A stretch of DNA of 64,000 bases. Origin: Moritella sp. 24. Lineage in GTDB: Bacteria; Pseudomonadota; Gammaproteobacteria; Enterobacterales; Moritellaceae. Each line of letters starts with the position of its first letter. Within the stretch, counting starts at the first letter, position 1. Shown here one piece after another: positions 17,227 through 26,420 of this stretch. The stretch covers positions 124,001-188,000 of the forward strand of contig NZ_CP056123.1 in NCBI RefSeq assembly GCF_018219155.1, written 5' to 3'. Below the pieces are notes generated by a model. That model saw only the letters and a list, made by a program, of their open reading frames with translations. It was not told where the DNA came from and made no database searches. The translations under genes and the position numbers were made by a program.

Positions 17227-19350
17227 TTAGTTATAGCTGCGTGATATTTTTAATACGTCTTGTAAGGTACGTATTTTTTTCATTACATCCGCGACATGTT
17301 TACGGTTTTTAGCGGTAATGAGAATATCAACATTATAAACACGCGCATCTTTCTCATCAGTTACAATATTGTGAATATTGGCACCTGTTGCGGCTACCGT
17401 ATTGGTTAATTTTGCTAATACACCTTGGTGATTAACAACTTGAATACGAATTTCTGTTTTAAACTCTTGGCTTGGATCGATGTGGTCATCCCATTCAACT
17501 GGGATATAACGGTCAGGTTCATTTTGATAACCATGAATATTACGACAAGTTTCAATATGAACGACCAAACCTTTACCCGGACTTAAATGCGCAACAATCG
17601 GGTCACCTGGAATTGGGTGACAGCAGTTAGCAAAACTAACCAGCATGCCTTCGGCCCCTTTAATTGGCATTTTATCTTGGTTTTCTGAGCGTGGCGCAAG
17701 ATCGGTTAGTTCATCAACTCGGCCTTGTAAACGACGCGCAACAAGAATACTCATGATGTTGCCTAAACCAATTTCGATAAGCAAAGCATCGAGGTTTTCA
17801 GATTTTGTATCTTCAAGTACTTGCGCTAGATTATCTGCAGCAATGTCATCAATTTTCACACCGTTTAGAGCATGATTTAATAGACGACGACCAAGAATGA
17901 TGGAATCTTCGGTACGCATGTTTTTCAGTTGTTGACGAACGCGGCCACGGGCTCTGCCTGTCACTATGAAGTTTAACCATGCGGCATTTGGACGTGCACC
18001 CGGTGCGGTAATAATTTCAACCGTTTGACCATTTTTCAATGGTTGACTCAGCGCATGAGGTTGACGATTCACACGTGCACCAACACAAGTATGACCCACA
18101 TCGGTATGGATTGAATAAGCGACATCTACCGGTGTTGCACCACGTGGTAATTCGATGATTTTACCTTTTGGCGTGAACACATAAATTTCATCTGGGAACA
18201 GATCGGTTTTCACACTTTCAATAAATTCAAACGATGACCCCGCACTTTGCTGTAGCTCAAGTAGACTTTGCATCCACTTCTGAGCACGCAGTTGTGCATT
18301 GGTATTAATCTTGTCTGCACCTTGTTTATATGACCAATGCGCGGCAACACCACGGTCAGCCATCAGATCCATATCTTTAGTACGAATTTGAATCTCTAGT
18401 GGTACACCGTGTGGACCGACTAATGAAGTATGCAAAGATTGATAACCATTGGTTTTTGGAATGGCGATATAATCTTTAAAGCGAGTTATCTTTGGTTTGT
18501 ACAAGCTGTGCATTTGACCAAGTACACGGTAACAAGTATCAAGGTCTTCAACGATAATTCTAAATGCATAAATATCAACAACTTCATGGAACTGAACACG
18601 TTTTTTCTGCATCTTGTTGTAGATGCTAAAAATCAATTTTTCACGGCCATGGGTTTCTGCTGGTACACCCGCTTCTTCTAAACGCCCTTCAATTTCTTGA
18701 CGGATGTTAGACATCACTTCTTTACGATTACCGCGTGCTGCTTTTACTGATTCACTTAGAATACGATAACGCATTGGGTACATTGCTTCTAAACCCAGTT
18801 CTTCTAATTCATTTTTAATATTATGAATACCAAGACGGTTAGCAATTGGGGCAAAAATATCTAACGTTTCACGGGCAATACGGCGGCGTTTATCTGGTCT
18901 TAATGCACCGAGGGTACGCATGTTATGTGTACGGTCGGCTAATTTGATTAAGATAACACGAATGTCTTGTACCATTGCCATGAACATTTTACGGAAGTTT
19001 TCAGCTTGTGCTTCTTTACGATCGCGGAATTTGAGCTTATCAAGCTTAGAGACACCTTCAACGAGTTCGGCAACGGTATTACCAAATAATGACGCGAGAT
19101 CTTCTTGCGTAGTTGGCGTGTCTTCAATCACATCATGAAGCAGCGCCGCCATAATTGTTTTATGGTCAAGACGCATATCGGCAAGAATTTCAGCGACGGC
19201 AACCGGGTGAATAATATAAGGTTCGCCCGTACTTCTTTTTTGAGGTAGGTGCGCTTCCCGCGCGACTAAATAAGCATGTTCAATGAGTTCGACTTGTTCA
19301 ACCGACAGGTAGGTTGATGTCGTTGCTTTTAAATTTGCGAATATATGCAA
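17227..19350 (-). CDS. spoT: bifunctional (p)ppGpp synthetase/hydrolase SpoT
   Basis: SpoT makes and, mainly, degrades the alarmone (p)ppGpp in response to carbon, fatty acid, iron and other starvation. Domains in order: HD hydrolase with ALLHDVIEDTPTT, synthetase with YKPKITRFKDYIAIPK, TGS (IYVFTPKGKIIELPRGATPVDVAYSIHTDVG), the conserved-cysteine region FANCCHPIPGD, and a C-terminal ACT domain. The frame is open to a GTG at 19365, but alignment with the E. coli start (MYLFESL) favours the TTG at 19350 (reading L-H-I-F-A-N-L), which has GACGAGG six bases before it. That gives 707 residues against about 702 in E. coli. A terminator separates it from rpoZ. Confidence 0.95.
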   Translation of the reverse strand: MHIFANLKATTSTYLSVEQVELIEHAYLVAREAHLPQKRSTGEPYIIHPVAVAEILADMRLDHKTIMAALLHDVIEDTPTTQEDLASLFGNTVAELVEGVSKLDKLKFRDRKEAQAENFRKMFMAMVQDIRVILIKLADRTHNMRTLGALRPDKRRRIARETLDIFAPIANRLGIHNIKNELEELGLEAMYPMRYRILSESVKAARGNRKEVMSNIRQEIEGRLEEAGVPAETHGREKLIFSIYNKMQKKRVQFHEVVDIYAFRIIVEDLDTCYRVLGQMHSLYKPKITRFKDYIAIPKTNGYQSLHTSLVGPHGVPLEIQIRTKDMDLMADRGVAAHWSYKQGADKINTNAQLRAQKWMQSLLELQQSAGSSFEFIESVKTDLFPDEIYVFTPKGKIIELPRGATPVDVAYSIHTDVGHTCVGARVNRQPHALSQPLKNGQTVEIITAPGARPNAAWLNFIVTGRARGRVRQQLKNMRTEDSIILGRRLLNHALNGVKIDDIAADNLAQVLEDTKSENLDALLIEIGLGNIMSILVARRLQGRVDELTDLAPRSENQDKMPIKGAEGMLVSFANCCHPIPGDPIVAHLSPGKGLVVHIETCRNIHGYQNEPDRYIPVEWDDHIDPSQEFKTEIRIQVVNHQGVLAKLTNTVAATGANIHNIVTDEKDARVYNVDILITAKNRKHVADVMKKIRTLQDVLKISRSYN

Positions 19351-19541
19351 GTACTGCCTCGTCACTAAAAAGTAGATATAAATAAGATGATAATATTAGC
19401 AAGATAATCAAAAGTGGAACTAATTGCACCTTTAAATTTACATCTTCGTCATATTTATGCCAACTCTATGGTGAATTAGCAATTTGGGAATTTTGAATCT
19501 AAGATTCTATAAAAATGCTTATATAGCGAATTCTAGATATT

Positions 19542-19568
19542 AAAAAAGGCGCAATAAGCACCTTTTTT
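19542..19568 (-). terminator. rho-independent terminator after rpoZ
   Basis: On the minus strand GGTGC and GCGCC (one G-U pair) form a 5-bp stem with a 5-base loop, flanked by A and T runs of six. It lies 30 bp past the rpoZ stop. It suggests that spoT is transcribed at least partly from its own promoter in 19351-19541. Confidence 0.7.
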
Positions 19569-19597
19569 ATAAAATCATCAAGAAAGATGATTCGGTA

Positions 19598-19873
19598 TTA
19601 GCCACGACCTTCAGCAATTGCTGCAACTGCTGCAATTTGCTGTGCTTCGTGTTCTTGCTGTTCTTGGCGGTCGCCAGCATCCATTAATTCGTTGCTCATT
19701 AGACCTGCTTCAATTTCACGAAGGGCGATTACAGTCGGTTTATCATTCTCTGGTGCAACTAGAGGTTCTTTACCATTAATCTGTAATTGACGAGCGCGAC
19801 GTGCCGCCATTAATATTAGGTCGAAACGATTACCAACCTGTTGTACAGCATCTTCTACGGTTACGCGTGCCAT
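19598..19873 (-). CDS. rpoZ: RNA polymerase omega subunit
   Basis: Omega is the small RNA polymerase subunit that clamps the C-terminal end of beta-prime and takes part in ppGpp binding at site 1. The 91-residue protein begins [29 protein letters not shown], nearly identical to the family, and includes the [11 protein letters not shown] segment. The C-terminal 20 residues are Ala/Glu/Gln-rich and variable. It lies between gmk and spoT, as in most gammaproteobacteria. Confidence 0.97.
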   Translation of the reverse strand: MARVTVEDAVQQVGNRFDLILMAARRARQLQINGKEPLVAPENDKPTVIALREIEAGLMSNELMDAGDRQEQQEHEAQQIAAVAAIAEGRG

Positions 19874-19932
19874 GCAGGAACTCCCAGTGAATTAAGTCTA
19901 AAAAATGACGAGAAACTATACTTTATTTTAGT

Positions 19933-20559
19933 CTATTTAACCAGCAAATCTTTCATTATTACACTGTTTTTTGCGGCTTGCTTTGCTGAGCCAAGTCTTT
20001 CTGCACGAACTATCGCGTGTAAATCTTCTAATGCAGTCGAAAAATCGTCATTAATAATAAGGTAATCATACTCATTATAGTGTGACATTTCAGCTTCTGC
20101 TTCAGCCATTCGACTTGCAATTATTTCTTCACTGTCTTGTCCGCGACTGTTTAGACGACGTTCTAGTTCTTCACGGCTTGGTGGCAGAATAAAAATACCA
20201 CGCGCGCCTGCGATTTGTTCTTTGATTTGACGCGCACCTTGCCAGTCGATATCTAAGAAAATATCAATGCCACGTTCCAGCGTTTTTTCAATCATTACGC
20301 GTGATGTACCGTAGTAATTACCGAATACTTCAGCCCATTCAAAAAACTCATCGTTTTCGATTTGTTGCTTAAAGTCTGCTACTGGAATGTAGTGATAATG
20401 AATGCCGTCAACTTCACCAGGGCGAATTGCGCGAGTCGTGTGAGATACAGACACTTTCATATCGCTGCTTGGGTTTGCATCTAAAAGTGCTTTGATAAGA
20501 CTTGATTTACCTGCGCCACTTGGAGCGGATACAATGAATAGAGTGCCTTTACGTGCCAT
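19933..20559 (-). CDS. gmk: guanylate kinase
   Basis: Gmk phosphorylates GMP to GDP, feeding GTP and (p)ppGpp synthesis, which suits its place next to spoT. The 208-residue protein shows the P-loop [11 protein letters not shown], the GMP-binding [17 protein letters not shown] segment, and [12 protein letters not shown] start at the ATG at 20559 ([15 protein letters not shown]), matching the family length; the open frame to 20601 would add 14 unrelated residues. Confidence 0.97.
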   Translation of the reverse strand: MARKGTLFIVSAPSGAGKSSLIKALLDANPSSDMKVSVSHTTRAIRPGEVDGIHYHYIPVADFKQQIENDEFFEWAEVFGNYYGTSRVMIEKTLERGIDIFLDIDWQGARQIKEQIAGARGIFILPPSREELERRLNSRGQDSEEIIASRMAEAEAEMSHYNEYDYLIINDDFSTALEDLHAIVRAERLGSAKQAAKNSVIMKDLLVK

Positions 20560-20685
20560 GGTGAGCCTTTGATGAGATTTAAAAGCGGCCCAAGATAGCA
20601 TAAATAAGCGGGGAAATTAAACAGCTTTAATATTTTACTCAATAACAGCCACAAAAAAGAGCTGTAAACTGATTAGTTGATCGGT

Positions 20686-21015
20686 TTAGTGGGTATGTGG
20701 TGTTGACGAAAGGTTGATTAGCGCAATACCAACAGCAATGAATAACATGCCGATCCAAACTTTTGTATCAAGGTGCTGTTTGTAAACTAAGCTAGACATG
20801 TAAGTTACTAAAATAATAGCCAATCCTGCCCATGAAGCATGAACAATACCGACTGGTAAGTTTTTAACGGCTTGGCCTAAAAATAGAAACGCGAGTAGGT
20901 GACCAAATACAACAATTGCACTTGGCCAAAAGTTGCTAAATCCATTGGTCGCTTTTAGAGCCACATGCGATGTTGCTTCTGCTAATACGCCTAATAAAAG
21001 AAATAACCAACCCAT
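20686..21015 (-). CDS. small multidrug resistance (SMR) family transporter
   Basis: The 109-residue protein has four membrane helices and the SMR features: a membrane-embedded Glu in helix 1 (GVLAEATSHVALK, Glu13 by count), the WPS segment after helix 1, and a Trp in helix 3 (HASWAGLAIILVTYMSS). These are the residues used by EmrE for proton-coupled export of aromatic cations. The usual A-Y-A-x-W of drug-exporting members is replaced by V-H-A-S-W, so the substrate could differ (some SMR proteins export guanidinium). It is the first gene of the accessory block after gmk. Confidence 0.8.
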   Translation of the reverse strand: MGWLFLLLGVLAEATSHVALKATNGFSNFWPSAIVVFGHLLAFLFLGQAVKNLPVGIVHASWAGLAIILVTYMSSLVYKQHLDTKVWIGMLFIAVGIALINLSSTPHTH

Positions 21016-21127
21016 AACGATACCTGCTCACGATTAATATAGAAATTTTATAATTTAAAGCTGTCGATACGATTCGTTATAGAGAATTGCATCGACAGTA
21101 TTCTTGTTGAAAGTATTTTAATAAAGG

Positions 21128-22273
<1,146 letters not shown>

Positions 22274-22452
22274 TTATATTGTCATTTGGGAGGTAACACT
22301 GAGGTCCCCTCGTTTTGTTGGAGCCATTATAGTTATTTCTGTGATATTGATAATCCCATTAAATTACAAATTACTTTTACTGTGTAGTAACAATATGGGC
22401 TGGTAAGTGCTGATTTGGGTTTAATAGGCGCTGAATGTTGGTTAGGGAGGTG

Positions 22453-22989
22453 TTATTTTCCGATATTTTTAATGGTGCTATCGAGTTTTTGGCTGTGGTT
22501 ATCCATCAAGGCTTGAATATTTTGTGCGTTTTGTAAGGTATTTAAAGTGTTTGCTATTGGTAATGTAGGAGACGGTTTTTCTTCTAACTGCTGTGCTTTT
22601 TCTACATTACGCGCTGGTGTCGTGATGGCGGGTTTTCGGGGCGCGATAAGGGTGGTATTTGGGATAATCGTGATTGTTTGTCGATTTATCTTATTATCAG
22701 TTTGTGAGGGATTGCCTTCATTATTCGAAAAGTGCCATTGACCTTGTTTATCTTGCCATTGATAAAGCGTGACAGATTCTGTGTTGTCACTTGTTTTTGT
22801 AAAAGCAGATATGTTGGAGATGGTATCTAAACTGAGATGTGTAATATGACTTTTAATTTGTTCAAAGGCGTGGATAACATCTTGCTGTATAACTGTGGTC
22901 GTTAGTATTTTTTGACCATCGGGCTTGCTAATAAAAAATAGCGAAATGACGGCACCGAGCATTAATGAGATCAGGAATTTATAAAACAT
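22453..22989 (-). CDS. DUF4124-domain membrane-anchored protein
   Basis: The product of about 178 residues has one N-terminal membrane segment (about 2-22), a helical stretch, and the DUF4124 core YQWQDKQGQWHFSNNEG at about 77-93, followed by a Pro/Thr-rich region and a C-terminal amphipathic helix. No catalytic motif is visible. I use the ATG at 22989; a GTG at 22998 would add three residues but sits too close to AAGGA. It is a second DUF4124 protein in the window (compare 6100-6618) but differs outside the core. Confidence 0.6.
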   Translation of the reverse strand: MFYKFLISLMLGAVISLFFISKPDGQKILTTTVIQQDVIHAFEQIKSHITHLSLDTISNISAFTKTSDNTESVTLYQWQDKQGQWHFSNNEGNPSQTDNKINRQTITIIPNTTLIAPRKPAITTPARNVEKAQQLEEKPSPTLPIANTLNTLQNAQNIQALMDNHSQKLDSTIKNIGK

Positions 22990-23036
22990 TGCTATCACAA
23001 TCCTTGTTTAGCGAGTGTTTAAATTATATCTATTGT

Positions 23037-23080
23037 ACCAATTGCAACAAACAGTCATCCGCTGGTTTATTGCAATTGGT
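23037..23080. repeat. 11-bp perfect inverted repeat
   Basis: ACCAATTGCAA (23037-23047) and TTGCAATTGGT (23070-23080) are perfect inverses with a 22-base spacer, in the gap between the glutaredoxin-like gene and the DUF4124 gene. Confidence 0.6.
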
Positions 23081-23085
23081 TGATC

Positions 23086-23121
23086 ACTTATTTAGTTAAA
23101 AAAGAGACTTATTTAGTTAAA
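23086..23121. repeat. 15-bp direct repeat, two copies
   Basis: ACTTATTTAGTTAAA occurs at 23086-23100 and again at 23107-23121, with a 21-bp period (two helical turns). It lies just past the 3' end of the glutaredoxin-like gene and beside an inverted repeat. It may be a slippage product or a protein-binding array. Confidence 0.6.
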
Positions 23122-23131
23122 GCAGACTAAA

Positions 23132-23491
23132 TTAAGCAAATTTCTTTTCTAAATGAGCAATGATGTCGCTTGATTCATACATCCATTGTACTTGACCATT
23201 TTCTTCAATACGTAGGCAAGGTACTTTGCGTTTGCCGCCTTGTTGCTCAAGTTCGTTACCAAACGTTGCATCGTTTTTCGCGTCGCGTACGGTGATATCT
23301 AAGTTTAAACGCTTCATGCTACGACGTACTTTTACACAAAATGGGCAAGCCTCAAATTGGTAAAGAGACATGTTATTGATCTCGCTATCAACTTTTGCTT
23401 GTGCATCAGCTGGGCGTTTCATGCTTTTTGGCGTGAAGATAAAGTTAAGCGTTAAAATAAGACGGCCTAGTAGCCAGCGAACAACTTTCAT
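23132..23491 (-). CDS. membrane-anchored glutaredoxin-like protein
   Basis: The 119-residue protein has an N-terminal hydrophobic helix (WLLGRLILTLNFIF), a short polar linker, and a glutaredoxin/GST-N-type thioredoxin fold with the dithiol motif CPFC, the cis-proline region VPCLR, and the C-terminal ESSDIIAHLE segment. It probably reduces glutathione mixed disulfides at the inner face of the membrane. I start at the ATG at 23491; the open frame to 23539 adds 16 residues without support. It is not in an operon with frmA, although both depend on glutathione. Confidence 0.8.
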   Translation of the reverse strand: MKVVRWLLGRLILTLNFIFTPKSMKRPADAQAKVDSEINNMSLYQFEACPFCVKVRRSMKRLNLDITVRDAKNDATFGNELEQQGGKRKVPCLRIEENGQVQWMYESSDIIAHLEKKFA

Positions 23492-23658
23492 GAATAAGTA
23501 CCTTGTGAAAATAGGGTTAGTTTTTCGGTATGCTATCACATTTATAGCCCGTTAAGCGACGCCCAGCGCTACCCCGATACAGAATAGCTAAGAGGCGATG
23601 CACAGACCTGATTAGTTATTCTTTATAATCAGGTTTATAAATAGTGTATTCGTTGCGG

Positions 23659-24888
23659 TTAAGCACGGCGTTTTCTGAATGCGTAAATGCCTGCACCATA
23701 GATGGTTTTGAAGAATACTGGCCAAGTACCTAAGTTTGCTTTTGGTTGCTGTCGTTTAGCAATACGCGCGAGCTGTGCTTCGTACCAAGTAATGTCTAGC
23801 ATCGCGATTTTATCAATCGCGCGAACGCCCGTAGTTAGTTTTGGTAAACTGATTTTATGGTCATCCGATGCCATTAATTTATTTGGTAGCTGGGTATCTA
23901 ACGACATAGGACGTGCTATGCCAATAAAGTCTGTCGCGTTACTTTGTAGTGCTGATAGCATGGCTTTACTTGAACGGAAACCACCTGTTACAACTAGCGG
24001 CGTGTCAGTAATTGCACGTACTTTTTCTGCATAAGCAAGGAAGTAAGCTTCACGTTCTAACGTTGACTTCTTCACTTTATGACCGGTCATCGTCGGGCTT
24101 TCATAAGTACCACCACTGATCTCGATTTGGTCGATGCCTGCATTAGATAATGTTTTTACTACCTGCATTGACTCTTCTTCGGTAAAGCCACCACGCATAA
24201 AGTCTGCTGAGTTAAGTTTAATGCCAATAGGGAATTCATCACCCACTTCGGCACGTATTGCCTGATAGATTGATAATACAAAACGCATGCGATTCTCGAT
24301 CGAACCGCCCCATTGATCGTCACGTTGATTATGACGTGGAGAGAGAAACTGATTGACTAAATAACCGTGGGCACCATGAATTTGAACCCCTGTAAAACCA
24401 ACTTGCTTAGCGAGTTTTGCACTGGTTTGGAATTGGCCAATAATGTTTAATATCTCTGTTTCGCTTAGTGCACGAGGAGTATTAAACCCTTTTTCTAAGC
24501 CATTGGTTAATGCGATAGCGGATGGCGCGACAGGTTCTGCATTAATAAAATTCGGGGTTTGTTTACCCGGGTGATTTAACTGCGCCCACAGTTGAGTTCC
24601 ATTAACACTGCCTTGCTGTGCCCAGTGTTTGAATTCTGTAAGGTCACTCTGTTCATCGAGTACGACTTGCTTTGGCTCGCCAAGTGCTTTGCGGTCAACC
24701 ATGAGATTACCAGTGATTGATAGTCCTAAACCACCCAAAGCCCAAGCGTGATAAAGCGTTGCTAGCCCAGGTAATGGATTATGGTTAATATCGCTTAACT
24801 GTTCACTCATAGCCGATTTAAATAAACGGTTTTTAATATGAGTGCCATTTTTTAAGGTAAAACCTTGTTGTAATGTAATTGTTGTCAT
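23659..24888 (-). CDS. NADH:flavin oxidoreductase, old yellow enzyme family
   Basis: This 409-residue FMN enzyme has the TIM-barrel features of old yellow enzymes: KNRLFKSAMSE near the start, QLWAQLNHPGKQ, the substrate-binding pair in QIHGAHGYLVNQFLSPRHNQRDDQWGG, and phosphate-binding TGGFR and IGIARPM. Such enzymes reduce activated alkenes such as quinones, maleimides and nitro compounds. It lies downstream of a TetR gene on the same strand, with a palindrome like the one before that gene in its own leader, so it is probably a NemA-like enzyme induced by electrophiles. The substrate is not known. Confidence 0.88.
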   Translation of the reverse strand: MTTITLQQGFTLKNGTHIKNRLFKSAMSEQLSDINHNPLPGLATLYHAWALGGLGLSITGNLMVDRKALGEPKQVVLDEQSDLTEFKHWAQQGSVNGTQLWAQLNHPGKQTPNFINAEPVAPSAIALTNGLEKGFNTPRALSETEILNIIGQFQTSAKLAKQVGFTGVQIHGAHGYLVNQFLSPRHNQRDDQWGGSIENRMRFVLSIYQAIRAEVGDEFPIGIKLNSADFMRGGFTEEESMQVVKTLSNAGIDQIEISGGTYESPTMTGHKVKKSTLEREAYFLAYAEKVRAITDTPLVVTGGFRSSKAMLSALQSNATDFIGIARPMSLDTQLPNKLMASDDHKISLPKLTTGVRAIDKIAMLDITWYEAQLARIAKRQQPKANLGTWPVFFKTIYGAGIYAFRKRRA

Positions 24889-24914
24889 TATTAATCCTTG
24901 CTTATAAAATCATT

Positions 24915-24927
24915 AGACCGGTCGTCT
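24915..24927. promoter_or_regulatory. candidate TetR operator before the flavin oxidoreductase gene
   Basis: AGACCGGTCGTCT is a near-palindrome located 27 bp before the ATG of the oxidoreductase gene. A 12-of-13 match stands just before the TetR gene (25604-25616). Two copies of one dyad, each at the promoter side of a gene in this pair, point to control by the TetR protein. Confidence 0.7.
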
Positions 24928-24991
24928 TAACTTCAGTTCGAAAAAAACGATATTACAATGAGAGTCATAATATCGCGGTCAGCTTGTTAAG

Positions 24992-25591
24992 TTAGTTTGC
25001 TTTTAAAATGTCATCAAAAATGAAATCAGTGATCTGAGTAAGGTTATCGGTATTACCAGCAATCTTCATTTCGATTAAACTGCCTTCCCATGCTGTCCAC
25101 ATTAATGTAGCAAGCTGTTTCGCGGGTAAGTCAGTACGAATTAATTGCTGTGCTTGCGCATCGCTAACTAATCCAGATAATAATTGGTTGAGGGCCTTAA
25201 CCGAACGCTGCATTGCTTGTTGGCATAATGCACTCGAGTCACCAATATCGTTAGCGACACTTGCGACTAAACAACCTTGCTTACCTTGATTTTCGGTATA
25301 TTTTTGACGACCTTTTTCGAAAAGAGCACGCAATTTTTCTATTGGGTTCAGGTTTGCGTCATCCAATAGCGGTTGAATTTCCTTTGCATTAGCGTGCATA
25401 TCGGCTTCGATAAGCTCGGCAACAAAAGCTTCTTTGCTATTAAAATAATTATAAAAGGACCCTTTAGGTACTTTCAGCTCATCTAGGATCTGTTTTATCC
25501 CAGTACCGTGATAGCCGTGTTGAGAGATATGTTTGATACCAACTTCAATCAGGGCTTCGCGTGTATGTTCGTTTTGTTTAGGTCTTGGCAT
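24992..25591 (-). CDS. TetR-family repressor (NemR/AcuR-like)
   Basis: The 199-residue protein has an N-terminal helix-turn-helix (GIKQILDELKVPKGSFYNYFNSKEAFVAEL) and an all-helical ligand domain with Cys105 and Cys118 by rough count (QGCLVASVAND, SALCQQAM). The GCLV-N-ND-x-x-x pattern is common in repressors that sense electrophiles through cysteine. It probably represses itself and the downstream flavin oxidoreductase via the palindromes at 25604 and 24915. The identity of the inducer is inferred only from the context. Confidence 0.85.
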   Translation of the reverse strand: MPRPKQNEHTREALIEVGIKHISQHGYHGTGIKQILDELKVPKGSFYNYFNSKEAFVAELIEADMHANAKEIQPLLDDANLNPIEKLRALFEKGRQKYTENQGKQGCLVASVANDIGDSSALCQQAMQRSVKALNQLLSGLVSDAQAQQLIRTDLPAKQLATLMWTAWEGSLIEMKIAGNTDNLTQITDFIFDDILKAN

Positions 25592-25603
25592 TTGCTCATT
25601 CTA

Positions 25604-25616
25604 TGACCGATCGTCT
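25604..25616. promoter_or_regulatory. candidate TetR autoregulatory operator
   Basis: TGACCGATCGTCT lies 13 bp before the TetR start codon and matches the dyad at 24915-24927 at 11 of 13 positions. A further half-site-like GACGACGGCC occurs at 25649-25658. The position would block transcription of the repressor itself. Confidence 0.65.
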
Positions 25617-25665
25617 TGAAATGCAATTATTATAAGGATTGCAATTAAGACGACGGCCGTTATGT

Positions 25666-26328
25666 TTACGCCTGTTTTTGAGTTAGAGAGGTTTTGGTTT
25701 TATGTGCGTAAAAGGCAATGAAAGTATAAAAAAGTAATTCCATTGTTTCTTCTGAAATATTTTTTACATCACGAACGTATTGATTCCCCATCACGCCTTC
25801 CCAGAAATCACCCATACCATAAAGTCTTGAAAATACGAACAATAGAACAATAAACGTAATCAGTGTCTGCATGTACTTATTCTCTAATAATGTCGACATT
25901 TGTGTGTGTAATTGACCACCTTGTGCTGCGTATACGATAGCTCCAAAAGCGACGGTTAAAGCAGGGTAAACCCAAAAGCCATGGAAAATGAGATCAAAAT
26001 AGCCATCAAGTTCTCTAATAAATAAAACACTAAAAAAACCACCGACCAACATTGCTGCTTTTGGTAGGACATTAAGATGTTTTAGCTGATAAAAACAGAC
26101 AACTGAAAATAATAATAATACGGCCTGCAATAATTCAGTAACGGACTCTTCACCCAGTGAATTTTCTAACCAGAAATAATCGAGTCTTTGTACTGCAATA
26201 ACGACTAAGCACAATAACGTCGTTATCATTATGTTTTGTACTGTTTTTAAAATGGCTGAATTATTTTGCTTGGCTGTGTCAATTTGATATGCATCGTGAG
26301 ACAAATTTGGAGTGATTTCTATATTCAT
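25666..26328 (-). CDS. uncharacterised polytopic membrane protein
   Basis: I do not recognise this 220-residue protein. It has about six membrane segments (roughly 31-48, 64-80, 90-106, 118-135, 152-170, 195-210). Conserved-looking charged residues sit at the segment edges: GEESVTELLQ at 59-68, IRELD at 104-108, and SEETMELLFY at 192-201. The first and last of these resemble each other, suggesting an internal repeat or a paired acidic site in the membrane. It lies between the TetR gene and the SLC1 symporter on the same strand, 92 bp downstream of the symporter, so the two may be cotranscribed. A metal- or ion-linked role is speculation. Confidence 0.5.
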   Translation of the reverse strand: MNIEITPNLSHDAYQIDTAKQNNSAILKTVQNIMITTLLCLVVIAVQRLDYFWLENSLGEESVTELLQAVLLLFSVVCFYQLKHLNVLPKAAMLVGGFFSVLFIRELDGYFDLIFHGFWVYPALTVAFGAIVYAAQGGQLHTQMSTLLENKYMQTLITFIVLLFVFSRLYGMGDFWEGVMGNQYVRDVKNISEETMELLFYTFIAFYAHKTKTSLTQKQA

Positions 26329-26420
26329 TGTAACCTCAATTATTAAATCATCCGTGTTTGTTAAGTCCTATAAATCATGACGCGCTGAAGAAATAGTTCC
26401 TTCAGCGTCTTCAATTCTGT

